This document shows, piece by piece, positions 1-8,359 of a stretch of 64,000 bases of DNA. This DNA comes from Candidatus Limnocylindrales bacterium (GTDB taxonomy: Bacteria > Desulfobacterota > Binatia > UBA1149 > CAITLU01), in NCBI GenBank assembly GCA_035626395.1, contig DASPNR010000042.1, positions 813,206 to 877,205 of the forward strand. The letters run 5' to 3'. Within the stretch, counting starts at the first letter, position 1. Each line of letters starts with the position of its first letter. The notes beneath the pieces were generated by a model. The model saw only the letters and a list, made by a program, of their open reading frames with translations, had not been told where the DNA came from and did no database searches. The position numbers were made by a program, and so were the translations under genes.

Positions 1-178
1 CCCCGCGATCGGGTGCTTCGATGCCGGCAAGCAAGCGCAGCAGCGTGGATTTTCCGCAGCCGTTGGGGCCGACCATGCCGACGCGGTCGCCGTCGTGGAT
101 GCCGAAGGAAACGCCGGTGAAGAGCGGCACCGCGCCGTACGCCTTCGTCAGGTCCTGGCATCCCAGCAGCACGGCCAT
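1..178 (-). CDS. ABC-F family ATPase, N-terminal fragment cut by window edge
   Basis: Only the first 59 codons are present; the gene runs off the left edge. The protein begins MAVLLGCQDLTKAYG and has a Walker A motif GPNGCGKS at residues 37-44 followed by TLLRLLAG. The short lead-in before the P-loop and the phrase GDRVGMVGPNGCGKST are typical of soluble duplicated ABC-F (Uup/EttA-like) ATPases that act on ribosomes, rather than of transporter ATPases. That sub-family call cannot be tested without the second domain and linker. The ATG at 178-176 is the only sensible start. The gene is divergent from the secreted protein at 464. Confidence 0.7.
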   Translation of the reverse strand, partial: MAVLLGCQDLTKAYGAVPLFTGVSFGIHDGDRVGMVGPNGCGKSTLLRLLAGIEAPDRG

Positions 179-463
179 AGCGGGCGACGGTTTAGCCGGG
201 GAGGGCCGGGGAACAAATCAGGCAGGCCGCCAGCGCGAGTCGCCCTGGCGATCGCATTCGTGAGGCGGCGCTGGGAACGGCGACGAGACTCTTAGAATGG
301 CCACAGCCATCGCCATGCGTGCGAATCATGACAATGGTTCTTTGCCCGCGGCGAAATCCCCTGGTTCCTACACCATCGAACTGATATCGCTCTAAAAGTC
401 GTGGCGATCTGCGCAGGTTCGGGAGGGGCCTGGATCGATCACGCAGAGCCAGGGGGGTGTCAC

Positions 464-2506
464 ATGTTCGGTTTCTCGGCGCGCCGCGCGCGCATCCTTG
501 CGTCTTCGTGTCTGCTGCTTCTCTTGAGCGCCGGTGGCGCGGCCGCGTCCGTGTGCGGCAACGGCGTGGTCGAAACCAGTGAGGAATGCGATCCGGGCGG
601 CGGCCTCTACATCGAGGGCGATCCGTCGCAGCCGACCTGCACCAACGGCAGCAAGTGCTTCTACGAGAACAGCTGCTGCAAGTTCAACTGCCAGTTCGTC
701 GGCCAGGGCGCGGCCTGCAACGACGGGGACTCGTGCACGTCTCCCGACGTGTGCAATCAGGTCGGCCTCTGCGTCGGCACCGGCAACTCCGTCAACGGAA
801 CGCCGTGCGACGACGGCCTGTACTGCAACGGCACCGAGACCTGCAGCAACGGCACATGCGGCTCCTCCAGCGGCGATCCCTGTCCCGGGACGCTATGCAA
901 CACCTGCCAGGAAGCGACGGATACGTGCGTGGATCCGGCCGGCACCGTTTGCGGCAGCGAGACCGGTTGCATCCTTGGCCAGTGCGACGGCGCCGGCGCG
1001 TGCAACGGCCAGCTCATGGACGGTCCGTGCGACGATGGGATCTTCTGCAACGGCGCCGACACCTGCGCCGGTGGCACCTGCAGCGTCCACGCGGGAGATC
1101 CCTGTCTCGGCGGCAGCGAGTGCGCCGATGCCTGCCAGGAAGAAACGGACTCGTGCAACGATCCCGCCGGCACGGCCTGCACCGATGACGGCAACGCCTG
1201 CACCGACGACGTGTGCAACGGCAGCGGCGTCTGCCACAGCCCGCCCAACACCGCCGCCTGTGACGACGGCGTCTTCTGCAACGGCGCAGACGCCTGCTCC
1301 GGCGGCAGCTGCTCGGTGCACGCCGGCAATCCGTGTCCCGACGATGTCGGGTGCACCGTCGATGCATGCGACGAGGACGCCGACAGCTGCTCCAACACGC
1401 CGAACGATGCCGCCTGCGACGACGCTCTCTACTGCAACGGCCCCGAGACGTGCCATGCCATCCTCGACTGCCAGAACGCCGTCTCCCCGTGCGTCGACGG
1501 CAACTCGTGTACCGTCGACAACTGCAACGAAGCGACGGACCTCTGCAGCTACGATCCTCTGCCCGAGCTGGCCGCCTGTAACGACGGCTCCGATTGCACC
1601 ATCGACGACATCTGCGTCGGCGGCGGCTGCGTGGGAGAGCCGCCGCTGATGGCGGATCTGTGCCCGTGGGTTCTGGTCGAGCGGGAGGACGCCAAGGGCG
1701 ACCGTATCAAGACCGGTTTCGAAACCATCGTCGGCGGCGACATCTGCGGCGGGTTCCTGCTGCTCGGAGATGCGTCGATCAACGAAGGCGACGTCGTCTC
1801 GGAGCTGACCGACGGGCGCGGTGCGATCCGCATCGGCGCAGCCGCGCTGATGTACGACGACATCGCCAGCGGCGGCGGCGGCGCGAAGGGACGTCCGAAC
1901 GGCGTCAAGGTCCCGTACACGGAGGAGTACCGACTGGATCCGGGTACCGTAACGCCCAAGAGCGATGCGACCGGCAGCTATGACCTCGACGGCAGCAACC
2001 CGCTCGTGGGACAGTGCGCGCTGGCTCGCGACAGCTTCGGCCCCGCGGCAGCAGCGCTGGATGCGCTGCCGACAACGGCCAATGCGGGCTCGGTGGCGAT
2101 GCGTGCGGGCGAGCTGGTCACGATCACGGTGCCTGACCCGGGCGCGCTCAACATCATCGACATTGGCGACATCCGCGGCTCGACCGATTCGGTACTGGAG
2201 ATCGACGGCGGATCTGATCCCGCCACCGTCGTGGTCCTGCGCGTGGCGGGACGCCTGCAGCTACGCGCGAGAGCGCGGATCGACCTCGTCGGCGGCCTGA
2301 CGCCCGAGCGGCTCCTGATCTACGTCAGCGGCCGCAAGTGCGAGCTCGGCGACAAGGCCGAAGGAGCCGGCACGCTCCTGTGCACGGCCGGCCGTTTGAA
2401 GTTCGGCACGCAGACGTTGTGGACCGGCGCCCTGTACGGTGCCGGCCGCCTGGTGCGTCTGGGCGACCGGACCGAGCTCATCCGTCAGGCATTCCAGGGG
2501 TTCTGA
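464..2506 (+). CDS. Secreted cysteine-rich repeat protein with C-terminal beta domain
   Basis: 680 residues. The frame is open upstream, but the ATG at 464 is preceded by AGGGGGG and immediately starts a signal peptide (arginines, then LLLLLSAGGAAAS), which decides the start. After cleavage comes a C-G-N-G-V-V-E-x-x-E-E-C-D unit of the Myxococcus cysteine-rich type. About 350 residues of Cys-rich repeats follow, including four copies of a unit of the form CDDGxxCNGxxTC..GxC....GxPC. From about residue 399 the Cys density drops and a roughly 280-residue Gly/Val/Asp-rich domain follows, probably all beta. It contains VVVLRVAGRLQLRARARIDL and ends LIRQAFQGF. That part loosely resembles adhesin or ice-binding-like beta-solenoid ends, but I do not recognise it firmly. 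No transmembrane anchor is visible. Likely exported and disulfide-rich; function unknown. Confidence 0.85.
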   Translation: MFGFSARRARILASSCLLLLLSAGGAAASVCGNGVVETSEECDPGGGLYIEGDPSQPTCTNGSKCFYENSCCKFNCQFVGQGAACNDGDSCTSPDVCNQVGLCVGTGNSVNGTPCDDGLYCNGTETCSNGTCGSSSGDPCPGTLCNTCQEATDTCVDPAGTVCGSETGCILGQCDGAGACNGQLMDGPCDDGIFCNGADTCAGGTCSVHAGDPCLGGSECADACQEETDSCNDPAGTACTDDGNACTDDVCNGSGVCHSPPNTAACDDGVFCNGADACSGGSCSVHAGNPCPDDVGCTVDACDEDADSCSNTPNDAACDDALYCNGPETCHAILDCQNAVSPCVDGNSCTVDNCNEATDLCSYDPLPELAACNDGSDCTIDDICVGGGCVGEPPLMADLCPWVLVEREDAKGDRIKTGFETIVGGDICGGFLLLGDASINEGDVVSELTDGRGAIRIGAAALMYDDIASGGGGAKGRPNGVKVPYTEEYRLDPGTVTPKSDATGSYDLDGSNPLVGQCALARDSFGPAAAALDALPTTANAGSVAMRAGELVTITVPDPGALNIIDIGDIRGSTDSVLEIDGGSDPATVVVLRVAGRLQLRARARIDLVGGLTPERLLIYVSGRKCELGDKAEGAGTLLCTAGRLKFGTQTLWTGALYGAGRLVRLGDRTELIRQAFQGF

Positions 2507-2508
2507 CG

Positions 2509-3291
2509 TCACTTTCGGGCGGCAGGCGAGGGGTCGCCGTCGCCGTGCGATTCGACGGCCCACTCCGGGCGCGGAATGGATCGGAACGATTCGCGCAGCG
2601 CCGTTCCCCATTGCTCGCGCAGGTTGCGGAAGTACGGATCGTCGCTGGTGATGCGCTTTCGCACCTCGGGAGCGTACGTATTCTCCCGATACACGAGCAG
2701 GTCGATGGGGAGGCCGACGGTGAGATTGGAGCGCAGTGTCGAGTCCATGGAGACCAGCGCCAGCTTCACCGCATCGTAGAGATCGGTTTCGTAGCTTGCG
2801 GCGCGGTCCAGGATCGGCTTGCCGTACTTGTGCTCGCCGATCTGCATGAAGGGCGAGTCCTCGCACGCCTCGATGAAGTTGCCGGCCGAGTAGATCTGAT
2901 AGAGCTGCACGGGGCGCCCTCGAATCTGGCCTCCGAGCAGCAGCGAGACTTCGAACGCGACGTGCTGCTGCTTCATCGCCTCGCCGTCGCTGCGGTAGAC
3001 GGCCCGCACCGCCTCGCCAACCAGCTGGGCGGCGCGGAACATGGTCGGCACCGTGCGCAGCGTCTCGGGGTCCACGCCTCCCTCGGCCGTCAGGCCCTCA
3101 CACACCATGTTGACGACGGACTGGGTGACGGCGAGGTTGCCGGCGGTCATCAGCGCGATCATGCGCTCTCCCGGCGTCTCGATGACGTGCATTTTCTTGA
3201 AGGTGGCGATGTTGTCGACGCCCGCGTTGGTGCGCGTGTCCGACACCATGACGAGCCCATCGCGCAGACGCAGCGCTACACAGTAGGTCAT
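2509..3291 (-). CDS. Anbu-type proteasome-related peptidase
   Basis: 260 residues. The ATG at 3291 follows AAGGGGACG and gives MTYCVALRLRDGLVMVSDTR, the family N-terminus; upstream in-frame codons are not homologous. In this family Met is removed and Thr2 becomes the N-terminal nucleophile. Counting from Thr as residue 1, the Asp of SDTRTNAGVD is residue 17 and the Lys pair of FKKMHV is residues 31-32, matching the Thr1/Asp17/Lys33 active site of proteasome beta-type subunits. Anbu (ancestral beta-subunit) forms homo-oligomeric N-terminal nucleophile assemblies. It is the last gene of a four-gene minus-strand operon (ATP-grasp, alpha-E, transglutaminase-like, Anbu), the characteristic context of the family. 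Substrate unknown. Confidence 0.93.
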   Translation of the reverse strand: MTYCVALRLRDGLVMVSDTRTNAGVDNIATFKKMHVIETPGERMIALMTAGNLAVTQSVVNMVCEGLTAEGGVDPETLRTVPTMFRAAQLVGEAVRAVYRSDGEAMKQQHVAFEVSLLLGGQIRGRPVQLYQIYSAGNFIEACEDSPFMQIGEHKYGKPILDRAASYETDLYDAVKLALVSMDSTLRSNLTVGLPIDLLVYRENTYAPEVRKRITSDDPYFRNLREQWGTALRESFRSIPRPEWAVESHGDGDPSPAARK

Positions 3292-3420
3292 TCGTCCCCT
3301 TGCGCCGCTTGGCGGCGACATCGACGGCAGCGAGTCCTTGCCGTCGGCTCGTGGATGGGCGCGCGCGACTGCGGTCGTTCCGGCGCGATCAGGCGATCCC
3401 GCCGTGGTCGGAGGCGGGAG

Positions 3421-4236
3421 CTACTGCTGCGCGCCGGCAGGACGCACGTCCACCAGCACCGACATCGTCTCTTCCGCCAGCCCTCGCCGCACTCCGCGCA
3501 CGGGGCACGCCTCGGAGTAATCGAGGCCGATTGCCACGCGGACGTAGGAGTCGGTGGGACAGACGAAGTTGGCTGCGTCGAATCCTATCCAGCCAAGCTC
3601 CCCGACCCAAGCCTCTGCCCATGCGTGGCCGGCCTGCGTCGCCCCCCCTGAGCCGGCAGGTTGGAGGTAGCCGCCGACGTAGCGAGCCGGGTGACCGAGA
3701 AGGCGCGCACAGGAGGCGAACACGTGCGCGTGGTCCTGGCATACGCCGGCGCCGCGTCCGACGGCTTCGTCGGCCGTTGTTCCCGTGTCGGTGACATCGG
3801 CGGCGTAGCGGACGTGGCGGTGCACCGCTTCCATCAGCGCGTGAAGCACCTCGAGGGCGTCGCCGCGTCCGCGCACGGCTTCGGCAATCTCGCGCAGCCG
3901 CTCGCTCGGCTCGGTCAGCGCGGTCGTGCGCAGCCAGTACGCCGGCGGAAGGCGCTCGACGCCGCCGCGCACGATGCCGGACCGGTCGGAGGTCTCGACT
4001 TCGCCTTCGGCAATCACCGTCGCGCTCTGGTGCGCCCGCGTCAGCGTCAGCACGTGCAGGATGTTTCCATAGCCGTCGTCGGTGGACGGAAGCGGGCGGC
4101 CGTCGGTATGCGCCAGGCGCCACCACACCACCCACTGCCCGTCGTGGCTCTGAGGCGTCAGGCGCAGCAGCTGTGCGGCGTAGTCGACCGGCCGGTCGTA
4201 GGCATAGGTGGTCTGGTGACGGATGTGGATGCGCAT
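3421..4236 (-). CDS. Transglutaminase-like protease/amidase of the Anbu operon
   Basis: 271 residues. The ATG at 4236 gives MRIHIRHQTTYAYDRPVDYA, the usual start of bacterial transglutaminase-like proteins with an N-terminal beta domain. The papain-fold catalytic triad is visible: Cys166 in GAGVCQDHA, His204 in QAGHAWAEAW and Asp220 in GWIGFDAAN. Such enzymes may hydrolyse or form isopeptide or amide bonds. The gene lies 11 bp downstream of the alpha-E gene and 129 bp upstream of Anbu on the same strand. In related clusters it is the constant partner of alpha-E and the circularly permuted ATP-grasp ligase, so a peptide ligation and removal cycle is a reasonable inference. The frame upstream of 4236 is open but is the shadow of alpha-E. 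Confidence 0.92.
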   Translation of the reverse strand: MRIHIRHQTTYAYDRPVDYAAQLLRLTPQSHDGQWVVWWRLAHTDGRPLPSTDDGYGNILHVLTLTRAHQSATVIAEGEVETSDRSGIVRGGVERLPPAYWLRTTALTEPSERLREIAEAVRGRGDALEVLHALMEAVHRHVRYAADVTDTGTTADEAVGRGAGVCQDHAHVFASCARLLGHPARYVGGYLQPAGSGGATQAGHAWAEAWVGELGWIGFDAANFVCPTDSYVRVAIGLDYSEACPVRGVRRGLAEETMSVLVDVRPAGAQQ

Positions 4237-4247
4237 GGGCAGCGGCC

Positions 4248-5189
4248 TCAGGTCAGGTACTTGACCGCGATCTCCTGCCCGAGCGCCGCGTTCTCGCGCA
4301 GAAAGCCCTGCAGGAACTCGTGCAGCCCGTCCTGGAAGATCTGCTCGATGCGCCCGTAACGCAGCGTGGAGTGCATTTGTCCGGCCAGACGGTGGCATTC
4401 GCCGCGGTCGGCGTAGGCGCCGGCAAGGGCGTCCAGACGCAGCGTGACCTCGTCGAAGCAGCTTCGCAGCGAGCGCGGCATCTCGGGCCGCAGCAGGAGC
4501 AGGTCGGCGATCAGCCACGGCTGCAGGCGGTCGCGATAGACCCAATGATAGGCGCGTAGCGCCGAGACCGAGCGCAGGATGGCGGCCCATTGGTAGTAGT
4601 CGCGCGCGCCGCCGATGCTCTCGTGCTCCGGCAGCAGCACGTGGTACTTGACGTCCAGGATGCGTGCGGTGTTGTCGGCGCGCTCGAGGAACGTACCGAG
4701 GCGAACGAACCAGTAGGCGTCGTTGCGCAGCATCGTGTTGGCGTAGGCGCCGCCGAACAGGATCGAGCGCTCCTTGACCCACTCCAGAAACCGCCGCGCC
4801 TTCTCCGGAGTCGGCGGCTCGGGACACACCGAGCGCAGATCGAGCCAGGTCGTGTTGACCGCCTCCCACATGTCGGCGCTCAGCGCCGTGCGCACGGCGC
4901 GCGAGTTGGCGCGAGCCGTCTGCAGGCACGAGACGATGGAGGAAGGATTGCTCTGGTCGCAGGCCAGGTGCTCGAGCACGGTCTGCGCCGTCGGCGTCTC
5001 GTACCTGGCGTAGAACGTCGTCTCGCAGCCGGCAGCCACCACCGTCGAATGCCATTCGACCGTATCGCTTTCGGCCTCCGGCGACAGGTTGGCCATGCGC
5101 AGGCCCACGTCGAGAAGGCGCGCCGTGTTCTCGGCGCGTTCCATGTAGCGGGCCAGCCAGAACAGGTCTTCGGCGGTGCGGCTCAGCAC
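4248..5189 (-). CDS. Alpha-E domain protein (Anbu operon)
   Basis: 313 residues, predicted all-helical alpha-E family. The start is a GTG at 5189, giving (M)LSRTAEDLFWLARYMERAEN, which matches the family N-terminus. A GGAGG sits 9 nt upstream, inside the end of the preceding gene. A longer start at 5231 would overlap the ATP-grasp gene heavily and adds non-homologous residues. Conserved family features include RYMERAENTARLLDV near the N-terminus and WVKERSILFGGAYANTMLRND in the middle. The gene lies only 4 bp downstream of the ATP-grasp stop, so translation is probably coupled. Biochemical role unproven; it is always paired with the ATP-grasp partner. Confidence 0.93.
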   Translation of the reverse strand: MLSRTAEDLFWLARYMERAENTARLLDVGLRMANLSPEAESDTVEWHSTVVAAGCETTFYARYETPTAQTVLEHLACDQSNPSSIVSCLQTARANSRAVRTALSADMWEAVNTTWLDLRSVCPEPPTPEKARRFLEWVKERSILFGGAYANTMLRNDAYWFVRLGTFLERADNTARILDVKYHVLLPEHESIGGARDYYQWAAILRSVSALRAYHWVYRDRLQPWLIADLLLLRPEMPRSLRSCFDEVTLRLDALAGAYADRGECHRLAGQMHSTLRYGRIEQIFQDGLHEFLQGFLRENAALGQEIAVKYLT

Positions 5190-5193
5190 GAGC

Positions 5194-6654
5194 TCATGCC
5201 TCCAGCACCCATGTGTCCTTGGTGCCGCCACCCTGGCTCGAGTTCACCACCAACGATCCTTCGCGCAGCGCCACGCGCGTCAGTCCTCCCGGCACGATGC
5301 GGACCTGATCGCCGTAGAGCACGAACGGCCGCAGGTCGACGTGGCGCGGTGCGATGCCGCTCTCGACGAAAGTGGGGCACGTCGAAAGCGCCAGCGTCGG
5401 CTGCGCGATGTAGCGGTCGGGGCGCGCGCGCAGCATCGCGCGAAACGCCTCGACCTGGGCCCGGCTCGCAGCCGGCCCCACCAGCATCCCGTAGCCGCCC
5501 GAGCCCTGGACGTTCTTGACGACCAGCTCGCCGAGGTGCTCGAGCACATAGGTGAGATCGTCGCGCTGGCTGCAGCGCCAGGTAGGCACGTTCTCCAGGA
5601 TCGGCTCCTCGCCGAGAAAGAAGCGGATCATGTCGGGGACGTAGGTGTAGATGGCCTTGTCATCGCAAAGGCCGGTGCCCACGGCATTGGCGATCGAGAC
5701 GTTGCCGGCGCGATAGGCGGCGAGCAGCCCAGGCACGCCCAGACTCGAGTCGGGGCGGAACATCAGCGGATCGAGATAATCATCGTCGATGCGACGGTAG
5801 ACGACGTCGACGCGCTGCAGCCCGCGCGTCGTGCGGGTGTAGACGACGAGGTCGATGACGACCAGGTCGAGACCTTCGACCAGCTCGATGCCCATCTCGT
5901 CGGCCAGGAAGGAATGCTCGTAGTAGGCGCTGTTGTAGGAGCCGGGAGTCAGAAGCACCACGGAGGGCTCGCCGCTGCAGTTGGGCGGTGCCACCGAGCG
6001 CAGCGTGGCCAGCAGCTCGTCGGGATAGTGCGACACCGGCTGCACGCGATGCATCGAGAACAGATCGGGAAACAGCCGCATCATGACTTCACGGTTCTCG
6101 AGCATGTAGGAGACGCCCGAGGGCGTTCGGCAGTTGTCTTCGAGAACGTAGAAGCAGTCGGGTCCCGTGCGCACGACGTCGATGCCGGAGATGTGCGCGT
6201 AGACGCCGCCCGGCGGAGGCAGGCCCTGCATCTGCGCGCAGTAGCCGGGATTGGCCAGCACCATCGCCTGCGGGATTCTGCCGGCGCGAACCATTTCCTG
6301 GCTGGAGTAGGAGTCGGCCAGGAAGGCATTGAGCGCCCGCACGCGCTGCTCCAGTCCGCGGGCCAGGCGCGACCATTCGGCGGGGTCGAGCACGCGCGGG
6401 ATGATATCGAACGGGATCAGCCGCTCCGGATCGCCGCCCTCGTTGTAGACCGCAAAGGTGATCCCGGTGCGACGAAAGACCGCCTCCGCCTCGTGACGCT
6501 TGGCCGCAAGCGCCGCCGCAGGCATCGCATCCAGCCAGGAGGCGATGCTCTCGTACTGCGCGCGCACCTTGCCGTCGGCCGCCATCTCATCGAAGGCCGG
6601 CAGGTCTCGGGTTCGCTCGGTGGCCGTCCGCCCGGGGATGGCACAAACATTCAC
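5194..6654 (-). CDS. Circularly permuted ATP-grasp type 2 ligase-like protein (Anbu operon)
   Basis: About 486 residues. Family features are clear: FDEMAADGKVRAQYESI near the start, GITFAVYNEGG, then DCFYVLEDNCRTPSGVSYML, YTYVPDMIRFFLGEEPIL, and ELVVKNVQGSGGYGMLVGP as the nucleotide-binding Lys/Gly-rich segment. RHVDLRPFVLYGD lies near the C-terminus. These proteins are predicted carboxylate-amine ligases of unknown substrate. The start is uncertain: homology requires codons upstream of FDEM, and the best initiator is the GTG at 6654, with the frame staying open further upstream. First gene of the minus-strand Anbu operon and divergent from the membrane protein at 6811. Confidence 0.9.
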   Translation of the reverse strand: MNVCAIPGRTATERTRDLPAFDEMAADGKVRAQYESIASWLDAMPAAALAAKRHEAEAVFRRTGITFAVYNEGGDPERLIPFDIIPRVLDPAEWSRLARGLEQRVRALNAFLADSYSSQEMVRAGRIPQAMVLANPGYCAQMQGLPPPGGVYAHISGIDVVRTGPDCFYVLEDNCRTPSGVSYMLENREVMMRLFPDLFSMHRVQPVSHYPDELLATLRSVAPPNCSGEPSVVLLTPGSYNSAYYEHSFLADEMGIELVEGLDLVVIDLVVYTRTTRGLQRVDVVYRRIDDDYLDPLMFRPDSSLGVPGLLAAYRAGNVSIANAVGTGLCDDKAIYTYVPDMIRFFLGEEPILENVPTWRCSQRDDLTYVLEHLGELVVKNVQGSGGYGMLVGPAASRAQVEAFRAMLRARPDRYIAQPTLALSTCPTFVESGIAPRHVDLRPFVLYGDQVRIVPGGLTRVALREGSLVVNSSQGGGTKDTWVLEA

Positions 6655-6810
6655 GGGCGTCCGAAGTGCAACGTGCGTACCACGGCGCGCCCGGCTCGCG
6701 CTCGCAAAATTTCCGCGCGCCGCGGGCTCGCGAATGCTCGCGGGGGTGCTGTCGATGCTGCCGGGCGTGCTCGCAAAAGCGGCGGCTGTCCAAAACCCGG
6801 GCAGCGGGCG

Positions 6811-8355
6811 ATGCACGGCGCACGGATTGAAAGCGCGCGGCCCTGCCTGCACGAGACAGCTCAGGTGGCCTGCTTTCCATCCGACGACCGTGCGCGGGCA
6901 TCGGTCTTTCGTGCCTGCGCCTTCTACTTCGCGCTGACGCTGGCGGCCTGCGTCGGCGCCGGCGTTTTCAGCCGGCCGGTCGTGGCCGACAACCGGCTGT
7001 ACTTCTTCATGGCCGAGCGCGCCGCCTCGGGCACGCCACCGCACGTCTCGATGATCGATACCAAGAGCCAGCTCGCCACGCTGCTCGGCGGCGCAGCCAT
7101 CGCCATCGGGCGCTCGGCAGGCGTCGATGACGTGCACGCAGGGCGCGCGGCCAGCGTCGTGGCGGCGTCGGCAGCCGTGGCCGGCACGGCCCTGCTCGCC
7201 GCCTCCGTTGCAGGCTCGAGCGTGGCGGGAGCGATCGCCGCGCTGGCGCTGCTGTCGACGCGCGGCTTCGTCGATCACGCCGCCATCGGCTTCAACCCGA
7301 AGATCTTCCTTGCGGCGTTCCTCGTATGGGCGCACTGGGTCTGCGCCCGAAATCGGCCGGGCGCAGCGGGCTTCCTGGCCGGCTGCGCGTTCCTGTGCTG
7401 GCAGCCGGGTTTGCTCGGCATCGCCGCGGTCGCTGCCGAGACCCTTCTTCGTCACGGCGTGCGCCGCTGTGCCACCGTCATCATGGCCGCACTGTTGCCG
7501 ATCGCTCTCTACCAGGCCTACTTCCTCGCCAACGACGCCGTGGGCGAGCAGCTCGTGCAGACGTACGTGATGACGCTCGGCAGCGTCCACACTCGCGTTG
7601 CATGGGCCCCGTCGCTGCTGTTCCTGCTGACGGAAGCCCGAGGGCACCTGCCCCTGCGCCTGGCTCCGCTTCTGTGCACCGTCACGATCGCCGCTTCGGC
7701 GCTGATCGCGATCACGCGGCCGCGGCGGGCGCTGGCGATGCTGCAGCGGCAAGGTGCAGCGATCTCGCTACTCGTGGCGGGAGCCGGTGCCGTGCTCTTC
7801 ACGCTCTACGATCACCAGGGCGTGCCCGATCTGTTCTTCCCCGCTCCGTACGTTGCCATCGGTGCGGGCATCGCCATCGCCGCCGCTGCGCGTAGCGCCG
7901 CGGTCGTCGGCGAGCGGGCGGCGGCGGCGGTGACGGTGATTGCGGTGGCGGCTCTGATGGTCCAGCTCCATGGCGGCGGCGTCCAGCTTCCGCGCAGCGG
8001 CCGCACGCTGGCGGAACAGCGCGAGCTGGCGGCGGTGCTGGCCGACCTCGGAGAGCAGCATGGCGGAGTATGGGCGTACGAGGCGGTGCATCTTCTGGCG
8101 CTGGCGCATCTCGAGAACTGGGTGCCCGTGGCGCAGCTCTACGATGACGTGGCTTCCGTCATGGACATCCACGCCTATCGGCCGCAGCGGGACGGCCGCA
8201 TGCCGGGCATCATCGTTCGCGGCCGCGGCCGGCTGCCCGGCTTCGATGGCTATGCGGCGGTCTACGAGCGCATCGCCAATCCGGCCTTCGGGCGCGACGG
8301 CCTGAGGCTCTACAGGAAGCTGGTGACAGCCGAGCCGGAACCGCCTATAGATTGA
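6811..8355 (+). CDS. Polytopic membrane protein, GT-C glycosyltransferase-like
   Basis: 514 residues from the ATG at 6811. The N-terminal hydrophobic helix (AFYFALTLAACVGAGVF) is followed by a loop containing NRLYFFMAERAASGTPPHVSMIDTK, then about ten hydrophobic segments and a soluble C-terminal domain of about 130 residues. An Asn/Asp-bearing first loop after helix 1, many helices and a soluble tail fit the GT-C fold (PMT/ArnT-like, lipid-linked sugar donors). The catalytic DD/DE signature is not obvious, so the class is tentative. The GTG of the next gene begins 5 bp after the stop, so the two are probably co-transcribed. A longer upstream frame in the same register is antisense to the ATP-grasp gene and is not used. 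Confidence 0.7.
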   Translation: MHGARIESARPCLHETAQVACFPSDDRARASVFRACAFYFALTLAACVGAGVFSRPVVADNRLYFFMAERAASGTPPHVSMIDTKSQLATLLGGAAIAIGRSAGVDDVHAGRAASVVAASAAVAGTALLAASVAGSSVAGAIAALALLSTRGFVDHAAIGFNPKIFLAAFLVWAHWVCARNRPGAAGFLAGCAFLCWQPGLLGIAAVAAETLLRHGVRRCATVIMAALLPIALYQAYFLANDAVGEQLVQTYVMTLGSVHTRVAWAPSLLFLLTEARGHLPLRLAPLLCTVTIAASALIAITRPRRALAMLQRQGAAISLLVAGAGAVLFTLYDHQGVPDLFFPAPYVAIGAGIAIAAAARSAAVVGERAAAAVTVIAVAALMVQLHGGGVQLPRSGRTLAEQRELAAVLADLGEQHGGVWAYEAVHLLALAHLENWVPVAQLYDDVASVMDIHAYRPQRDGRMPGIIVRGRGRLPGFDGYAAVYERIANPAFGRDGLRLYRKLVTAEPEPPID

Positions 8356-8359
8356 GCCG

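Noticed and set aside
5176..6810. Long plus-strand open frame joined to the GT-C-like membrane protein
   Set aside because: It is antisense to the alpha-E and ATP-grasp genes, which have clear homology; codons before 6811 are composition-driven Arg/His/Gln-rich sequence.
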